Positions 52,768 to 62,039 of a stretch of DNA of 64,000 nt are shown here, piece by piece. The notes below the pieces were generated by a model. It did no database searches, had not been told where the DNA came from, and worked only from the letters and a program-made list of their open reading frames with translations. Position numbers and translations under genes: made by a program. Source of the stretch: a bacterium (lineage in GTDB: Bacteria; Cyanobacteriota; Vampirovibrionia; Gastranaerophilales; Gastranaerophilaceae); contig JAFRAO010000013.1 in the NCBI GenBank assembly GCA_017405375.1, positions 36,107-100,106 of the forward strand, written 5' to 3'. Positions within the stretch are counted from its first letter, which is position 1. Each line of letters starts with the position of its first letter.

Positions 52768-53823
52768 ATGACTAGGATAGCAATAGATGCAATGGGTGGC
52801 GACTATGCTCCGCATGAAATAATTGCAGGGTCAGTGTGGGCTGCTTATGAATATAATGTGCCTATAGAATTGGTTGGAAAGCACGATGACATAATCCATG
52901 AACTTGAAAAAATAAAACAAAATGGTTTTATTTCGGATTGTGGCAAAAAAGGTACAAGAAAACGAATTCATATTGATATTTCAAAGCTTGATATAAAAAT
53001 AACGCATGCTGATGAAATAATCGAAATGGGAGAACATCCGGGTCAGGCAATCAGAAAGAAAAAGAAATCGTCTATTGTTATTGGCGTAAAATCTGTTGTT
53101 GACGGAAGTTCAGATGCACTTGTTGCTGCAGGTTCAACCGGTGCCGCTATGGCAGCGAGTCTTTTTGGTATGGGAAGAATTTCAGGTATTATACGTCCTG
53201 CTATCGCCGCAACAATCCCTTCATTAAAAAAACCTATTGTTGTAATTGACGGTGGAGCGAACAGTGAATGTACACCTGAAATGTTATACCAATTCGCTAT
53301 AATGGGCTGTTTGTATTCAAAGCAGCTTTTGGGCATAAAAAATCCAAGAGTCGGAGTTTTGAACATTGGTTCAGAAGAAACAAAAGGTAATACATTAGCT
53401 CAAGAAACCTACAAATTGTTAGAAAAGAACAAGGATAAATTTAATTTCATTGGTAACGTTGAGGGCAACAAATTATTGCTTGATACGTGCGATGTTGCAG
53501 TTAGCGATGGATTTGTCGGAAATGTTACGCTTAAAGTAACAGAGGGCGTAGCGACATTGTTATTCAGACTTATAAAAGAACAATTTAAATCTTCTGTATT
53601 TGGCAGTATGGTTGGTTTAATGGCTCAAATGTTTTTTAAGAAAATATACCCAAGAATCAATTACGAAGAATATGGCGGTTCGCTGCTATTGGGGGTTAAA
53701 GGTATAACCGTAATCTCTCACGGTAGAAGCAAAGCGTATGCAATAAAAAATGCTGTTCGAGTAGCAAAAGAAGCTGTTGAAACAGGTTTAAATAAAAAAA
53801 TCACAGAAATGTTAGGTGAATAA
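52768..53823 (+). CDS. plsX: Phosphate acyltransferase PlsX
   Basis: Converts acyl-ACP to acyl-phosphate for phospholipid synthesis. The 351-residue protein begins I-A-I-D-A-M-G-G-D-Y-A-P, has A-A-G-S-T-G-A-A-M-A (substrate loop), D-G-G-A-N-S-E-C and V-S-D-G-F-V-G-N-V-T-L-K. A Lys/Arg-rich insert near residues 58-70 is unusual but in-frame. Its stop overlaps the fabD start by one base. Confidence 0.95.
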   Translation: MTRIAIDAMGGDYAPHEIIAGSVWAAYEYNVPIELVGKHDDIIHELEKIKQNGFISDCGKKGTRKRIHIDISKLDIKITHADEIIEMGEHPGQAIRKKKKSSIVIGVKSVVDGSSDALVAAGSTGAAMAASLFGMGRISGIIRPAIAATIPSLKKPIVVIDGGANSECTPEMLYQFAIMGCLYSKQLLGIKNPRVGVLNIGSEETKGNTLAQETYKLLEKNKDKFNFIGNVEGNKLLLDTCDVAVSDGFVGNVTLKVTEGVATLLFRLIKEQFKSSVFGSMVGLMAQMFFKKIYPRINYEEYGGSLLLGVKGITVISHGRSKAYAIKNAVRVAKEAVETGLNKKITEMLGE

Positions 53824-54743
53824 TGAAAAAAATAGCTTTTTTATTCCCCGGCCAAGGCTCACAAGCCGTTGGCATGGGCATGGATTTATATGAAAACTAC
53901 GCAATATCGAAACAAGTTTTTGATATTGCAAATAACGTGTTAAATAAAGATATTACGAATATTTGTAAGAACGGTCCTGATGAAATATTGAAACAAACAA
54001 TAAACACTCAACCTGCAATTTTAACAACATCAATAGCAGCATTGGAAACATTTAAATCATTAACAAATATTACTCCGACATACACAGCAGGACACAGTTT
54101 GGGAGAATATGCAGCATACTATGCTTCAGGTGTAACAACGTTAGAAAACAGTTTAAAATTAATACAAAAACGCGCAGAGCTAATGAATGAAGTACAAGGC
54201 GGTTCAATGGCTGCTGTATTAAATTCTGACGAAGATACAATTAACTCTTGTATAAGTGAAGTAGATGGCTATGTCGCTATTGCAAATTATAATTCACCTA
54301 AACAAATTGTTATAACAGGTGATGATAATGCCGTAAAAAAAGTTTGCGAACTTTTGCAGGAACGTGGTGTAAAAAGAGTTATTCCGTTAGCTGTATCAGG
54401 TGCATTTCATTCAAAATACATGAAAAATGCAGGAGAAAAATTTGCTGAATTTGTAAACAATATTGAAGTTAATAATGCTTTGATTCCTGTTATAACAAAT
54501 ATTGATGCTGAAATAACAACATCAAACATTAAAGAAAAAATGCCAACGCAAATATATTCACCTGTAAAATGGTATCAATCGATAGAAAAAATGATTAATC
54601 ACGGAGTGGATACATTTATAGAATTTGGTAACGGTACTGTTTTAGCCGGATTAAACAGGAAAATAAATTCGGAAATAACAACTTACAACGTATTTGATAA
54701 AGAATCTTTATTAGAAACAATAGACAAATTAAAAGAGGTATAA
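53823..54743 (+). CDS. fabD: Malonyl-CoA:ACP transacylase
   Basis: Loads malonate onto ACP. The 306-residue protein has G-Q-G-S-Q at residues 10-14, the nucleophile motif G-H-S-L-G-E-Y near residue 90, and the catalytic His in G-A-F-H-S near residue 197. It overlaps plsX by one base and fabG follows after one base, so the three are translated as one unit. Confidence 0.95.
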   Translation: MKKIAFLFPGQGSQAVGMGMDLYENYAISKQVFDIANNVLNKDITNICKNGPDEILKQTINTQPAILTTSIAALETFKSLTNITPTYTAGHSLGEYAAYYASGVTTLENSLKLIQKRAELMNEVQGGSMAAVLNSDEDTINSCISEVDGYVAIANYNSPKQIVITGDDNAVKKVCELLQERGVKRVIPLAVSGAFHSKYMKNAGEKFAEFVNNIEVNNALIPVITNIDAEITTSNIKEKMPTQIYSPVKWYQSIEKMINHGVDTFIEFGNGTVLAGLNRKINSEITTYNVFDKESLLETIDKLKEV

Positions 54744-54744
54744 A

Positions 54745-55470
54745 ATGAGTGAAAAATTAGCATTGGTAACAGGCGGTTCAAGAGGGATAGGCAAGGCATG
54801 TGCAATAGAATTAGCAAAAGCCGGTTATGACGTAGTTATTAACTATGCAGGTAACGAAGAAGCCGCAAATAAAACAGTTAGTGAGTTAAAATCTTTGGGT
54901 GTTGATGCTGCTGCGTATAGATTCGATATATCAGACAATGATGCAGTAAATAATGCAATAAAAGAAATTTTAGAAAAATACGGTCGTATTGATATTTTGG
55001 TAAACAATGCAGGTATCACTCGTGACGGATTATTTATGCGAATGAGCAAAGAGAATTGGAATGCAGTAATTGATACGAATTTAACCGGTGCATACAATGT
55101 TTCACAAGCAGTTGTAAAAGCCATGGTTAAACAAAGATGCGGAGCAATAGTTAATATGGCAAGTATCGTAGGTATATACGGAAACGCAGGTCAAGCAAAT
55201 TACGCAGCAGCCAAAGCAGGACTAATTGGATTGACAAAATCATTATCTAAAGAACTTGCATCAAGAAATATCAGAGTTAATGCTGTTGCACCCGGATTTA
55301 TTCAAACAGACATGACAAAAGATTTAGATGCAGAAAAAATAACAGAAGTAATACCTTTAAAACGACTTGGAGAACCATCTGACATCGCTTCTGCCGTAAA
55401 ATTTTTGGCAGTAGATGCAACTTATGTTACAGGTCAAGTATTACAAATTGACGGCGGTTTGACAATTTAA
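54745..55470 (+). CDS. fabG: 3-oxoacyl-ACP reductase
   Basis: NADPH-dependent reduction step of fatty acid elongation. The 241-residue short-chain dehydrogenase has T-G-G-S-R-G-I-G-K (cofactor loop), N-N-A-G near residue 87, catalytic Ser in N-M-A-S-I-V-G, and Y-A-A-A-K. The C-terminal V-T-G-Q-V-L-Q-I-D-G-G is typical of FabG. RBS AAAGAGGTATAAA precedes ATG 54745. Confidence 0.96.
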   Translation: MSEKLALVTGGSRGIGKACAIELAKAGYDVVINYAGNEEAANKTVSELKSLGVDAAAYRFDISDNDAVNNAIKEILEKYGRIDILVNNAGITRDGLFMRMSKENWNAVIDTNLTGAYNVSQAVVKAMVKQRCGAIVNMASIVGIYGNAGQANYAAAKAGLIGLTKSLSKELASRNIRVNAVAPGFIQTDMTKDLDAEKITEVIPLKRLGEPSDIASAVKFLAVDATYVTGQVLQIDGGLTI

Positions 55471-55493
55471 AAACTTAACATAACTGAAAAAAT

Positions 55494-55521
55494 TTGCAAA
55501 AAAATATTTACAGGTTATAAT
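55494..55521 (+). promoter_or_regulatory. Strong promoter of acpP
   Basis: -35 TTGCAA (55494-55499) and a perfect -10 TATAAT (55516-55521) are 16 bp apart, so acpP has its own promoter inside the fab cluster. This fits the high demand for acyl carrier protein. Confidence 0.7.
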
Positions 55522-55576
55522 AGTTAGTATAGATAGAAAGTAATAATGACAGAATTATGAAAATGAGGAAAAAACA

Positions 55577-55807
55577 ATGAGTACATTAGAAAAAGTAAAA
55601 AAAGTAGTTGTAGATCAATTAAGTGTAGATGAAAGTTTAGTTACACCTGAAGCTAGTTTTACAGGTGATTTAGGTGCTGATTCTTTAGATACTGTTGAAT
55701 TAGTTATGGCTTTTGAAGAAGAATTCGGTTGTGAAATTCCTGATGAAGAAGCTGAAAAAATCCAAACAGTTCAAGATGCAGTAAACTATATTGAATCTCA
55801 TTCTTAA
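55577..55807 (+). CDS. acpP: Acyl carrier protein
   Basis: This 76-residue acidic protein has the phosphopantetheine attachment site [10 protein letters not shown] (Ser near residue 36), modified by AcpS (8265). Standard length. ATG 55577 follows AAATGAGGAAAAAACA. It has its own promoter and is followed by a terminator-like hairpin before fabF, so it is probably made in excess over the other cluster products. Confidence 0.97.
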   Translation: MSTLEKVKKVVVDQLSVDESLVTPEASFTGDLGADSLDTVELVMAFEEEFGCEIPDEEAEKIQTVQDAVNYIESHS

Positions 55808-55837
55808 TAGGAAAGATATACAAAGAATATATTTTAG

Positions 55838-55885
55838 AAGAGGATAAGATTATACATTTGTATATATATATATCCTCTTTTTTTT
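55838..55885 (+). terminator. Terminator or attenuator between acpP and fabF
   Basis: AAGAGGATA pairs with TATCCTCTT around an inner TATAC/GTATA stem, followed by a run of eight T. It ends 18 bp before the fabF start, so partial read-through probably sets the acpP to fabF ratio. Confidence 0.75.
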
Positions 55886-55902
55886 AAAAGGGGCAGATAG
55901 AT

Positions 55903-57165
55903 ATGGAGAAAAAAAGAGCAGTTATAACAGGAGTTGGAGCCATAACACCTTATGGTGTCGGAGTTGATGTATTGTGGGACAATGTTAAAAAAGGAAATAG
56001 CGGAATTACAGTTGCTCCTGATGACAGAATAGATAAAGACAAACAAACAACCCATATATATGGCGTTATACAGAATTATGATGAAACAAAATATATTGAT
56101 GCAAAAGAGATAAAAAGATTAGATAATTTTATAAAGTACGGATTAGTTGCATCAATGGAAGCTATGGAAAATTCCGGCATAGATATGACAAAAGAAGACC
56201 CTTATCGATGCGGATGTTTAGTTTCATCTGCTGCCGGTGGTGAGCATACTATTGAAGAAAATCATATAGTAATGTTAAACAGAAATAATTATACAAAATG
56301 TTCTCCATTTACAGTTCCTGCGATGATTGTAAATATGGTTGCCGGAAAAATTGCTATAAAGTTCGGATTAAAAGGTTTAAACAAAGCTATTGTTTCTGCA
56401 TGCGCCACAGGTAATCATTCAATAGGTGATGCATTTAGGTCAATTCAATATGGTGATGCAGACTTTATACTTGCAGGCGGTTCAGAAGCTGCCGTTTGTA
56501 ATATGGGCGTTGGCGGTTTTTCATCAGCAAGAACGTTAACAAAACGAAACGATGAACCGACTAAGGCCTCAAGGCCTTATGATATAGACAGAGATGGATT
56601 TGTCATGAGTGAGGGCGCAGGAGTTTTGGTAGTTGAAGAATTAGAACATGCCAAAAAGCGCGGAGCAAAAATTTTAGCAGAAGTTGTCGGATATGGACAA
56701 ACTTGTGATGCTTATGATATGGTTGCACCAGACCCGACAGGTGAAGCTGCAGGTAAGGCTATGGAATTTGCTCTTAAAGATGCGGGAATTAAACCTGAAG
56801 ATATAGATTACATAAATTCTCACGGAACAAGCACTCATGTCGGCGATATTGGTGAATCATTAGCAATAGCGAGTGTTTTCGGTGATTTAAGCAAAAATAA
56901 ACATTTAATGGTAAGTTCAACAAAGAGTATGCATGGCCATCTTCTTGGCGCAGCTGCAGCAGTTGAAGCTATTATTTGTATAAATGCAATTAAAGATGGT
57001 ATTATCCCGCCAACGATAAACCTCGAAAACCAAGATCCGGAAGTTGCTAATTTGAATTATGTTCCGAATAATCCTGTTAAAGCTGATATTAAATACGCAA
57101 TGTCAAATGCTTTTGGATTTGGCGGACACGATTCATCAATAATTATTAAAAAATACGAAGAATAA
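55903..57165 (+). CDS. fabF: 3-oxoacyl-ACP synthase II
   Basis: Condensing enzyme of fatty acid elongation. The 420-residue protein has V-S-A-C-A-T-G (catalytic Cys), N-S-H-G-T-S-T-H-V-G-D (first His) and S-M-H-G-H-L-L-G-A-A (second His). RBS AAAAGGGGCAGATAG precedes ATG 55903. The cluster lacks fabH, which must lie elsewhere. Confidence 0.95.
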   Translation: MEKKRAVITGVGAITPYGVGVDVLWDNVKKGNSGITVAPDDRIDKDKQTTHIYGVIQNYDETKYIDAKEIKRLDNFIKYGLVASMEAMENSGIDMTKEDPYRCGCLVSSAAGGEHTIEENHIVMLNRNNYTKCSPFTVPAMIVNMVAGKIAIKFGLKGLNKAIVSACATGNHSIGDAFRSIQYGDADFILAGGSEAAVCNMGVGGFSSARTLTKRNDEPTKASRPYDIDRDGFVMSEGAGVLVVEELEHAKKRGAKILAEVVGYGQTCDAYDMVAPDPTGEAAGKAMEFALKDAGIKPEDIDYINSHGTSTHVGDIGESLAIASVFGDLSKNKHLMVSSTKSMHGHLLGAAAAVEAIICINAIKDGIIPPTINLENQDPEVANLNYVPNNPVKADIKYAMSNAFGFGGHDSSIIIKKYEE

Positions 57166-57184
57166 TTATTTATCAAATTTAACT

Positions 57185-57223
57185 AAAAAATACGGAGATT
57201 TATAATAAATTCCCGTATTTTTT
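57185..57223. terminator. Bidirectional terminator between fabF and surE
   Basis: AAAAAATACGG pairs with CCGTATTTTTT around a 17-nt loop, with A/T tracts on both sides. It stands between two convergent genes and can serve both. Confidence 0.9.
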
Positions 57224-57229
57224 ATATAG

Positions 57230-58021
57230 TTAAAACCATTCACAAAGATTGTTTTTACATAATACATCATTCAAATCATTTATGCTGTTTGTATGAGTAA
57301 GGTTAAATGTTAGCGGTGTTATGGAAATCTTATTTTGACGAATTGCATAAATATCAGTGTTTATCGGTTCTTTTTCTGTTGATAACTTGCCGGCCATCCA
57401 GTAATAAACTTTTCCACGCGGGTCAATTCTTTTTTCATAATTATCAGTAAACATTCTGCCACCCATCTGAGTAACGACAACGCCTGCTATATCCTCTTTT
57501 GGAATACCGGGAATATTTACATTCAGAACAGATTTTTCAGGAAAATAAAATTTATCAAGTTTCGGTATCAAATTTTCAATAAATTCTGCGGAAAATTTAA
57601 AATCATCTAAACTTGGTTTATATGAATTTAACGAAACCGCAATACTTGGTATATTCATCATAGCTGCTTCAATAGCGCAACTGACAGTTCCGGAATATAT
57701 TATATCATGTCCGAGATTTGGACCATGATTAATTCCTGATATAACTAAATCAGGTTTTTCTTCTTGTGAAAGAATTGCATTTACACCAATTTTGACACAA
57801 TCACCTGGAGTACCTGAAACAGCCCAAGCTCTTTTAGCACCGTACAAATTTTCAATTTCTTTGACTCTTAATGGTGAATTCAATGTTATTGAATGTCCTG
57901 CAGCCGAGCGTTCCGAATCTGGAGCAATAACATATGTATCATAAAATTGTGATAAATGTTCCGCAAGTACCTTAATCCCGTTTGCATATATACCGTCATC
58001 ATTTGATATTAATATATTCAT
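57230..58021 (-). CDS. surE: 5'-nucleotidase SurE
   Basis: Hydrolyses nucleoside monophosphates during stationary-phase survival. The 263-residue protein begins with I-L-I-S-N-D-D-G-I-Y-A (metal site) and has A-P-D-S-E-R-S-A-A-G-H-S and I-S-G-I-N-H-G-P-N-L-G, all family signatures. The ATG at 58021 follows AAGGAGAAAATT on the minus strand. Confidence 0.95.
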   Translation of the reverse strand: MNILISNDDGIYANGIKVLAEHLSQFYDTYVIAPDSERSAAGHSITLNSPLRVKEIENLYGAKRAWAVSGTPGDCVKIGVNAILSQEEKPDLVISGINHGPNLGHDIIYSGTVSCAIEAAMMNIPSIAVSLNSYKPSLDDFKFSAEFIENLIPKLDKFYFPEKSVLNVNIPGIPKEDIAGVVVTQMGGRMFTDNYEKRIDPRGKVYYWMAGKLSTEKEPINTDIYAIRQNKISITPLTFNLTHTNSINDLNDVLCKNNLCEWF

Positions 58022-58098
58022 AATTTTCTCCTTGATAAATAAGATTAAACTGAAAAAGATATAAAATCAATAACCAAATATACTAGATAATTTTATAC

Positions 58099-58140
58099 AA
58101 AAAAATAAATCGCATTATTCATTTTGCGATTTATTTTTTT
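58099..58140 (-). terminator. Terminator of rpsP
   Basis: A 16-bp perfect inverted repeat (left arm 58099-58114, right arm 58125-58140) with a 10-nt loop ends in A7/T7 tracts. It lies 20 bp beyond the rpsP stop and could act in both directions. Confidence 0.88.
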
Positions 58141-58160
58141 ATAAACTTTAATCAATCAAC

Positions 58161-58562
58161 TTATGCTTGCTCAACAGCTTCAGCGGTTGTTTCACTGCTT
58201 GATTCAGCTTCGGCAGCTTCACTTGCAGCAGCAGCTTCTGCTTGTTTTTTAGCTTCTTCTTCAGCAGCTTTTTTAGCCATAGCTTTTTTAGAAAGTTTTA
58301 CGGTTTCAGCTTTTTTGTAATTTAAAGTACCGTCATCGTTGCAATTTTTAATCAAATAAGCAACAGTTTCAGTTGGTTGAGCGCCTTTAGAAATCCAATT
58401 TAGGGCAGATTCTTTGTCCAATAACATAGCTTTAGTTTTTGGATTGTAGTGTCCTAATTCTTGAATAGGAGCGCCTTCACGTTTAGTTGTTGAATTGATA
58501 ACAATAACTCTATAAGTTGGATTCTTTTTAGAACCTAGTCTTTTTAATCTGATTTTTAACAT
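58161..58562 (-). CDS. rpsP: 30S ribosomal protein S16 with Ala/Glu-rich tail
   Basis: Residues 1-80 are S16: M-L-K-I-R-L-K-R-L-G-S-K-K-N-P-T-Y-R, then G-H-Y-N-P and the K-G-A-Q-P-T-E-T-V block. The remaining 50 residues are a low-complexity tail of Ala, Glu, Lys and Ser with no known domain. The usual partners (rimM, trmD, ffh) are absent next to it. ATG 58562 follows AAAGAAAAATATT. Confidence 0.95.
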   Translation of the reverse strand: MLKIRLKRLGSKKNPTYRVIVINSTTKREGAPIQELGHYNPKTKAMLLDKESALNWISKGAQPTETVAYLIKNCNDDGTLNYKKAETVKLSKKAMAKKAAEEEAKKQAEAAAASEAAEAESSSETTAEAVEQA

Positions 58563-58716
58563 AATATTTTTCTTTCTTAATTTTTACTACTCGTAAATAC
58601 CTAGCCGCTTGATATTTACATGAAATAAATTTAAGAGGAGCAACTTATTTCAACTCTAGTAAATCACAAAAATTATTAATAATCAATATTCCATTTAAAT
58701 TTTATATATTCTGTTC

Positions 58717-58883
58717 ATTCTGAACTTGATTGACTATTTTTTACAAAATCAAAGATTTTGGAAAAAATGTCCGATTTCTCGCAGGATTTGACTAATGTGG
58801 TGTTTTACGCTAAATATTGGATAGATACTGAAACAAGTTCAGCATGGACAGAGTGTTATGCGAATTTTCTAAATTTTCAGAAT
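58717..58883. repeat. Structured dispersed repeat, copy 2 (167 bp)
   Basis: Ends ATTCTGAA (58717-58724) and TTCAGAAT (58876-58883). Relative to copy 1 (14290-14434), the end sequences changed together (GC to TC on the left, GC to GA on the right), so pairing is kept. The internal hairpin is CAAAATC-AAA-GATTTTG (TTT loop in copy 1), and a CTGAA...TTCAG palindrome lies at 58828-58842. It sits upstream of a prepilin gene in the 450-bp gap after rpsP. Confidence 0.75.
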
Positions 58884-58911
58884 GGCACTTATATTTATAT
58901 TTCAGCCGTAG

Positions 58912-58929
58912 GGTAAACTCTAGTTTACC
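58912..58929. promoter_or_regulatory. Palindrome upstream of the prepilin promoter
   Basis: GGTAAACT-CT-AGTTTACC is a perfect 8-bp inverted repeat 22 bp upstream of the -35 box. Such symmetry suits a dimeric regulator, but it could also fold as RNA of an upstream transcript. Confidence 0.45.
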
Positions 58930-58951
58930 GATACAATTGAATAAAAAATGC

Positions 58952-58980
58952 TTGCAAAAAGTAAAATAATAATGTAGTAT
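58952..58980 (+). promoter_or_regulatory. Promoter of the prepilin gene at 59016
   Basis: -35 TTGCAA (58952-58957) and -10 TAGTAT (58975-58980) are 17 bp apart, ending 35 bp before the TTG start. Confidence 0.6.
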
Positions 58981-59015
58981 AGGATAGTAAATTACTAAAA
59001 ATGAAAGGATTTAGG

Positions 59016-59906
59016 TTGAAAAAGTATATAGATGGTGTTTTAGCTAGTAGTGGCTGCAAACTCCCTTTCAGCAATGGTCTCTACCTAATTCGTAATTTAA
59101 AATCGGCTGTTTTAAAGTGCTTTAGCGATTTTGTTTTCCGTATTTTTGATTGTTTTAAGAATAGAAATTTTTTGAAAAAATGTTTTGCATTTACTCTAGC
59201 GGAAGTACTTATTGTAATGGGTGTAGTTGGCGTTGTTGCGGCTCTTACAATACCAAATTTAACAAATGCAACAAAAAATGCAGAAAATGTTACCAAACTG
59301 AAAAAAATATATTCAGAATTAAATCGTGCCCATGAACGTGCAATTGAAACATATGGACCTATGGATGAATGGACAGGTGGTGATGCTAATGCCAGCTTAC
59401 GATATTTTGATAGAATAACTGAATTTATGCAATTACAAAAAAGTTGTAGAAACAGTTGGGGTTGCTTAGGTACATATAAAAATTTATACGGTGGTAATCA
59501 TTTTACAGTAAATTCATACAATTATCCAAAAGCAATTCTAAAAAGCGGTTGCGCAATTAGAGTTCAAATTGATAATGTAAATTGTACGATTAATTACGGA
59601 TATAAAAGTTCTTGTGGATTTATAAACGTAGATTTAGATGGGCCAAGAGGCAGAAATATTACCGCAATTGACTATTTTTCTTTTGTTTTAACAACAAAAG
59701 GTATATATCCTTATGGTGGTGGTACTAATTGGAACAATAGTACTATAACTAATTGTGCATATGGGGGAACTGCTTGCACAGAATGGGTCATTAGAAATAG
59801 TAATATGGATTATTTAAATACTTATCATACAAATGACAGTAATAAGGGCAAATGTATAAACAATATAAATATAAAACTTTCAACAGAAAATTCTACATGT
59901 AATTAA
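59016..59906 (+). CDS. Type IV prepilin-like protein
   Basis: A protein of about 296 residues with the class III signal F-A-F-T-L-A-E-V-L-I and a hydrophobic helix after a 58-residue leader. The C-terminal domain has many Cys, a V-D-L-D-G-P-R-G-R-N loop and the tail block S-N-M-D-Y-L-N-T-Y, as in the prepilin at 14445. TTG 59016 is preferred to ATG 59001, because AAAGGA is 6 bp before the TTG and nothing suitable precedes the ATG. The kinase, regulator and PilB-like genes follow downstream, so it may belong to a pilus locus. Confidence 0.85.
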   Translation: MKKYIDGVLASSGCKLPFSNGLYLIRNLKSAVLKCFSDFVFRIFDCFKNRNFLKKCFAFTLAEVLIVMGVVGVVAALTIPNLTNATKNAENVTKLKKIYSELNRAHERAIETYGPMDEWTGGDANASLRYFDRITEFMQLQKSCRNSWGCLGTYKNLYGGNHFTVNSYNYPKAILKSGCAIRVQIDNVNCTINYGYKSSCGFINVDLDGPRGRNITAIDYFSFVLTTKGIYPYGGGTNWNNSTITNCAYGGTACTEWVIRNSNMDYLNTYHTNDSNKGKCINNINIKLSTENSTCN

Positions 59907-60026
59907 ATTAATTTATTAAACCAATATTTTTACAAATAAATCAAATTGTAAGTGAAATTTTAACAAAATGATTATTAAATTGTAAAAGATTTGCCTATTT
60001 ATAAATATTATTGATAATATATTCTT

Positions 60027-62039
60027 ATGGCAAAGATTTTATTAGTTAGCAACAATGAACAGAAAATAGAACATTTTGATGAAATATTGACAAAATGTTC
60101 ACATGATTTTCAGTGTGCAACAAATGAACAAACATTTTTAGATATACTAACTGCAAATATGCCAAAAATCATTATTCTTGATGCAACTATCCCATCTTTT
60201 GACTTTAATCAGTTATACAGAAAAATTAATGAGCTTAAAGAAAATACAATAATATTATCAATAATCAAAGATGATAAAATACCTCAAGAATTATTAAATA
60301 TTTCTGATGCATTTTTGCCTGAGCCTATTTCTGATAATATATTGATTTCAACTATAAATATAAATTTAAGAAGAAAAGATACAATATCTCGTCTATCTGC
60401 ATCAAATCAGAATCTTTCGAAGAATCTGTATCAACTTGATGTTTTGTACAACATCGGCTCACAATTTGCAGCAACATTGGATAAAGAAAAACTAATAAAT
60501 ATAATGTTGGAAGGACTTGATAAAGCTCTCGATTATTCCGTTGCATGTATTTTGACTTTTAAATCAAATTATGAACCGTTTTTAATCATTGATTCAATAA
60601 ATCAAATATCAAACAGACTTATGGAAGCTCTAAAATTAAGAACTGTACTAAATTATAAATCTCTGTTTGAAAATAAAGAAATTCCTTTTGAGTTGAATAT
60701 AGAAGATTTACAAACAATCAAATATGCTAAAAATACCATTGATGATTATGATTTTTCTATTTTAAGATATGATAATATGTTTGCGCAAATAAATTTAGGC
60801 GATAATTTCTTTGGTTTTGTAGAAATATACAGAGATAAAGAATTTACAAATGAAGATACCCAATGTTTTCACACAATTACACAACAAGTTTCAATGCCCC
60901 TAAAAAACGCATCATATATACATGAAATTCAACAAAAAAATAAGGAGTTATACAGATTAGAGCACTTAAAATCCGAATTTGTTTCGATTGTTTCACACGA
61001 ATTAAGAACTCCAATTACACCTTTAAAAACTTCATTACAAATTCTTTTAAGCGGCAGAGCAGGCGTATTAACAGAAAATATGGAAAAATTTTTAACTATT
61101 TCTAAAAAGAATGTTGAAATATTTGAAAAAATCATTACGGATTTGCTTGATATGTCGAAAATCGAAGCCGGTAAAATGGATTACAAGTTTACATTAACAA
61201 ATTTAGAAAAGAGCATAGAGTTTATAAAATCACAACAAAACTGCGTTGCAGAAGAAAGAGGACTAACAATAACAACTAATTTTGATGATAATTATGCACT
61301 TATTTTTGCTGATACGTCAAGAATACATCAAGTTTTAAATAATCTTATATCTAATGCCATAAAATTTACCAAAATCGGTGGAAACATAAACATAAGCACA
61401 AGAATTATTGATTCAAAAGATATAATCTGTAACGAATGTTTCCAAGATGATATTAAAAAACTTGAGGGTAAATATGTACAAGTCTGTGTTGCAGATAACG
61501 GAATCGGAATTGCAGAAGAAGATTTACCGAAGATTTTCGACCAATTTAAACAAGTTGAGAACTCTCTTTTAAGAGAAGTTGGCGGAACAGGTTTGGGCTT
61601 ACCTATTGTTAAAAAAATATTGGATGCTCACAATGGTACTATTTGGGTTGATAGTGTTCTTAATGAGGGGTCAAAGTTTTATTTTGTATTGCCTGTTGCA
61701 AGCGAAAAATCTAACTTTTGGATTTTACATAAACAACTAATTCAACAAGCAAAAGTTAATAAAAGTAAATTTATTACCATATCTATTACTTCAGATGAAG
61801 ATTGTATTAACAATCTTTTAAAAGAAGAAAATTTAATATCCGGAATATATCTTAACAATTATTTGCTGGATAACAATAAGGGGAAAACTACATTAACTAT
61901 GGTTATACCTAATGAAGATAAGAATATAGCGGATATTTTAAAAAGAAAAATTGATTCAACAATGTTAAGCAATAAAACACGTTATGGAAAATATGATATA
62001 ATGTATACATACGCAACATATCCTAAGGAGAATAATTAA
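60027..62039 (+). CDS. Hybrid sensor histidine kinase (receiver-GAF-HisKA-HATPase)
   Basis: This 670-residue cytoplasmic protein begins with a receiver-like domain (residues 1-115, I-I-I-L-D-A-T-I-P near 50-58). A GAF-like region follows (about 145-300), then HisKA with H324 in V-S-H-E-L-R-T-P, and an HATPase with N-L-I-S-N-A-I-K-F, D-N-G-I-G-I and G-G-T-G-L-G-L-P. About 100 residues follow the kinase. No membrane segment is seen. It overlaps the response regulator start by one base, so the two are translationally coupled. Confidence 0.9.
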   Translation: MAKILLVSNNEQKIEHFDEILTKCSHDFQCATNEQTFLDILTANMPKIIILDATIPSFDFNQLYRKINELKENTIILSIIKDDKIPQELLNISDAFLPEPISDNILISTININLRRKDTISRLSASNQNLSKNLYQLDVLYNIGSQFAATLDKEKLINIMLEGLDKALDYSVACILTFKSNYEPFLIIDSINQISNRLMEALKLRTVLNYKSLFENKEIPFELNIEDLQTIKYAKNTIDDYDFSILRYDNMFAQINLGDNFFGFVEIYRDKEFTNEDTQCFHTITQQVSMPLKNASYIHEIQQKNKELYRLEHLKSEFVSIVSHELRTPITPLKTSLQILLSGRAGVLTENMEKFLTISKKNVEIFEKIITDLLDMSKIEAGKMDYKFTLTNLEKSIEFIKSQQNCVAEERGLTITTNFDDNYALIFADTSRIHQVLNNLISNAIKFTKIGGNINISTRIIDSKDIICNECFQDDIKKLEGKYVQVCVADNGIGIAEEDLPKIFDQFKQVENSLLREVGGTGLGLPIVKKILDAHNGTIWVDSVLNEGSKFYFVLPVASEKSNFWILHKQLIQQAKVNKSKFITISITSDEDCINNLLKEENLISGIYLNNYLLDNNKGKTTLTMVIPNEDKNIADILKRKIDSTMLSNKTRYGKYDIMYTYATYPKENN

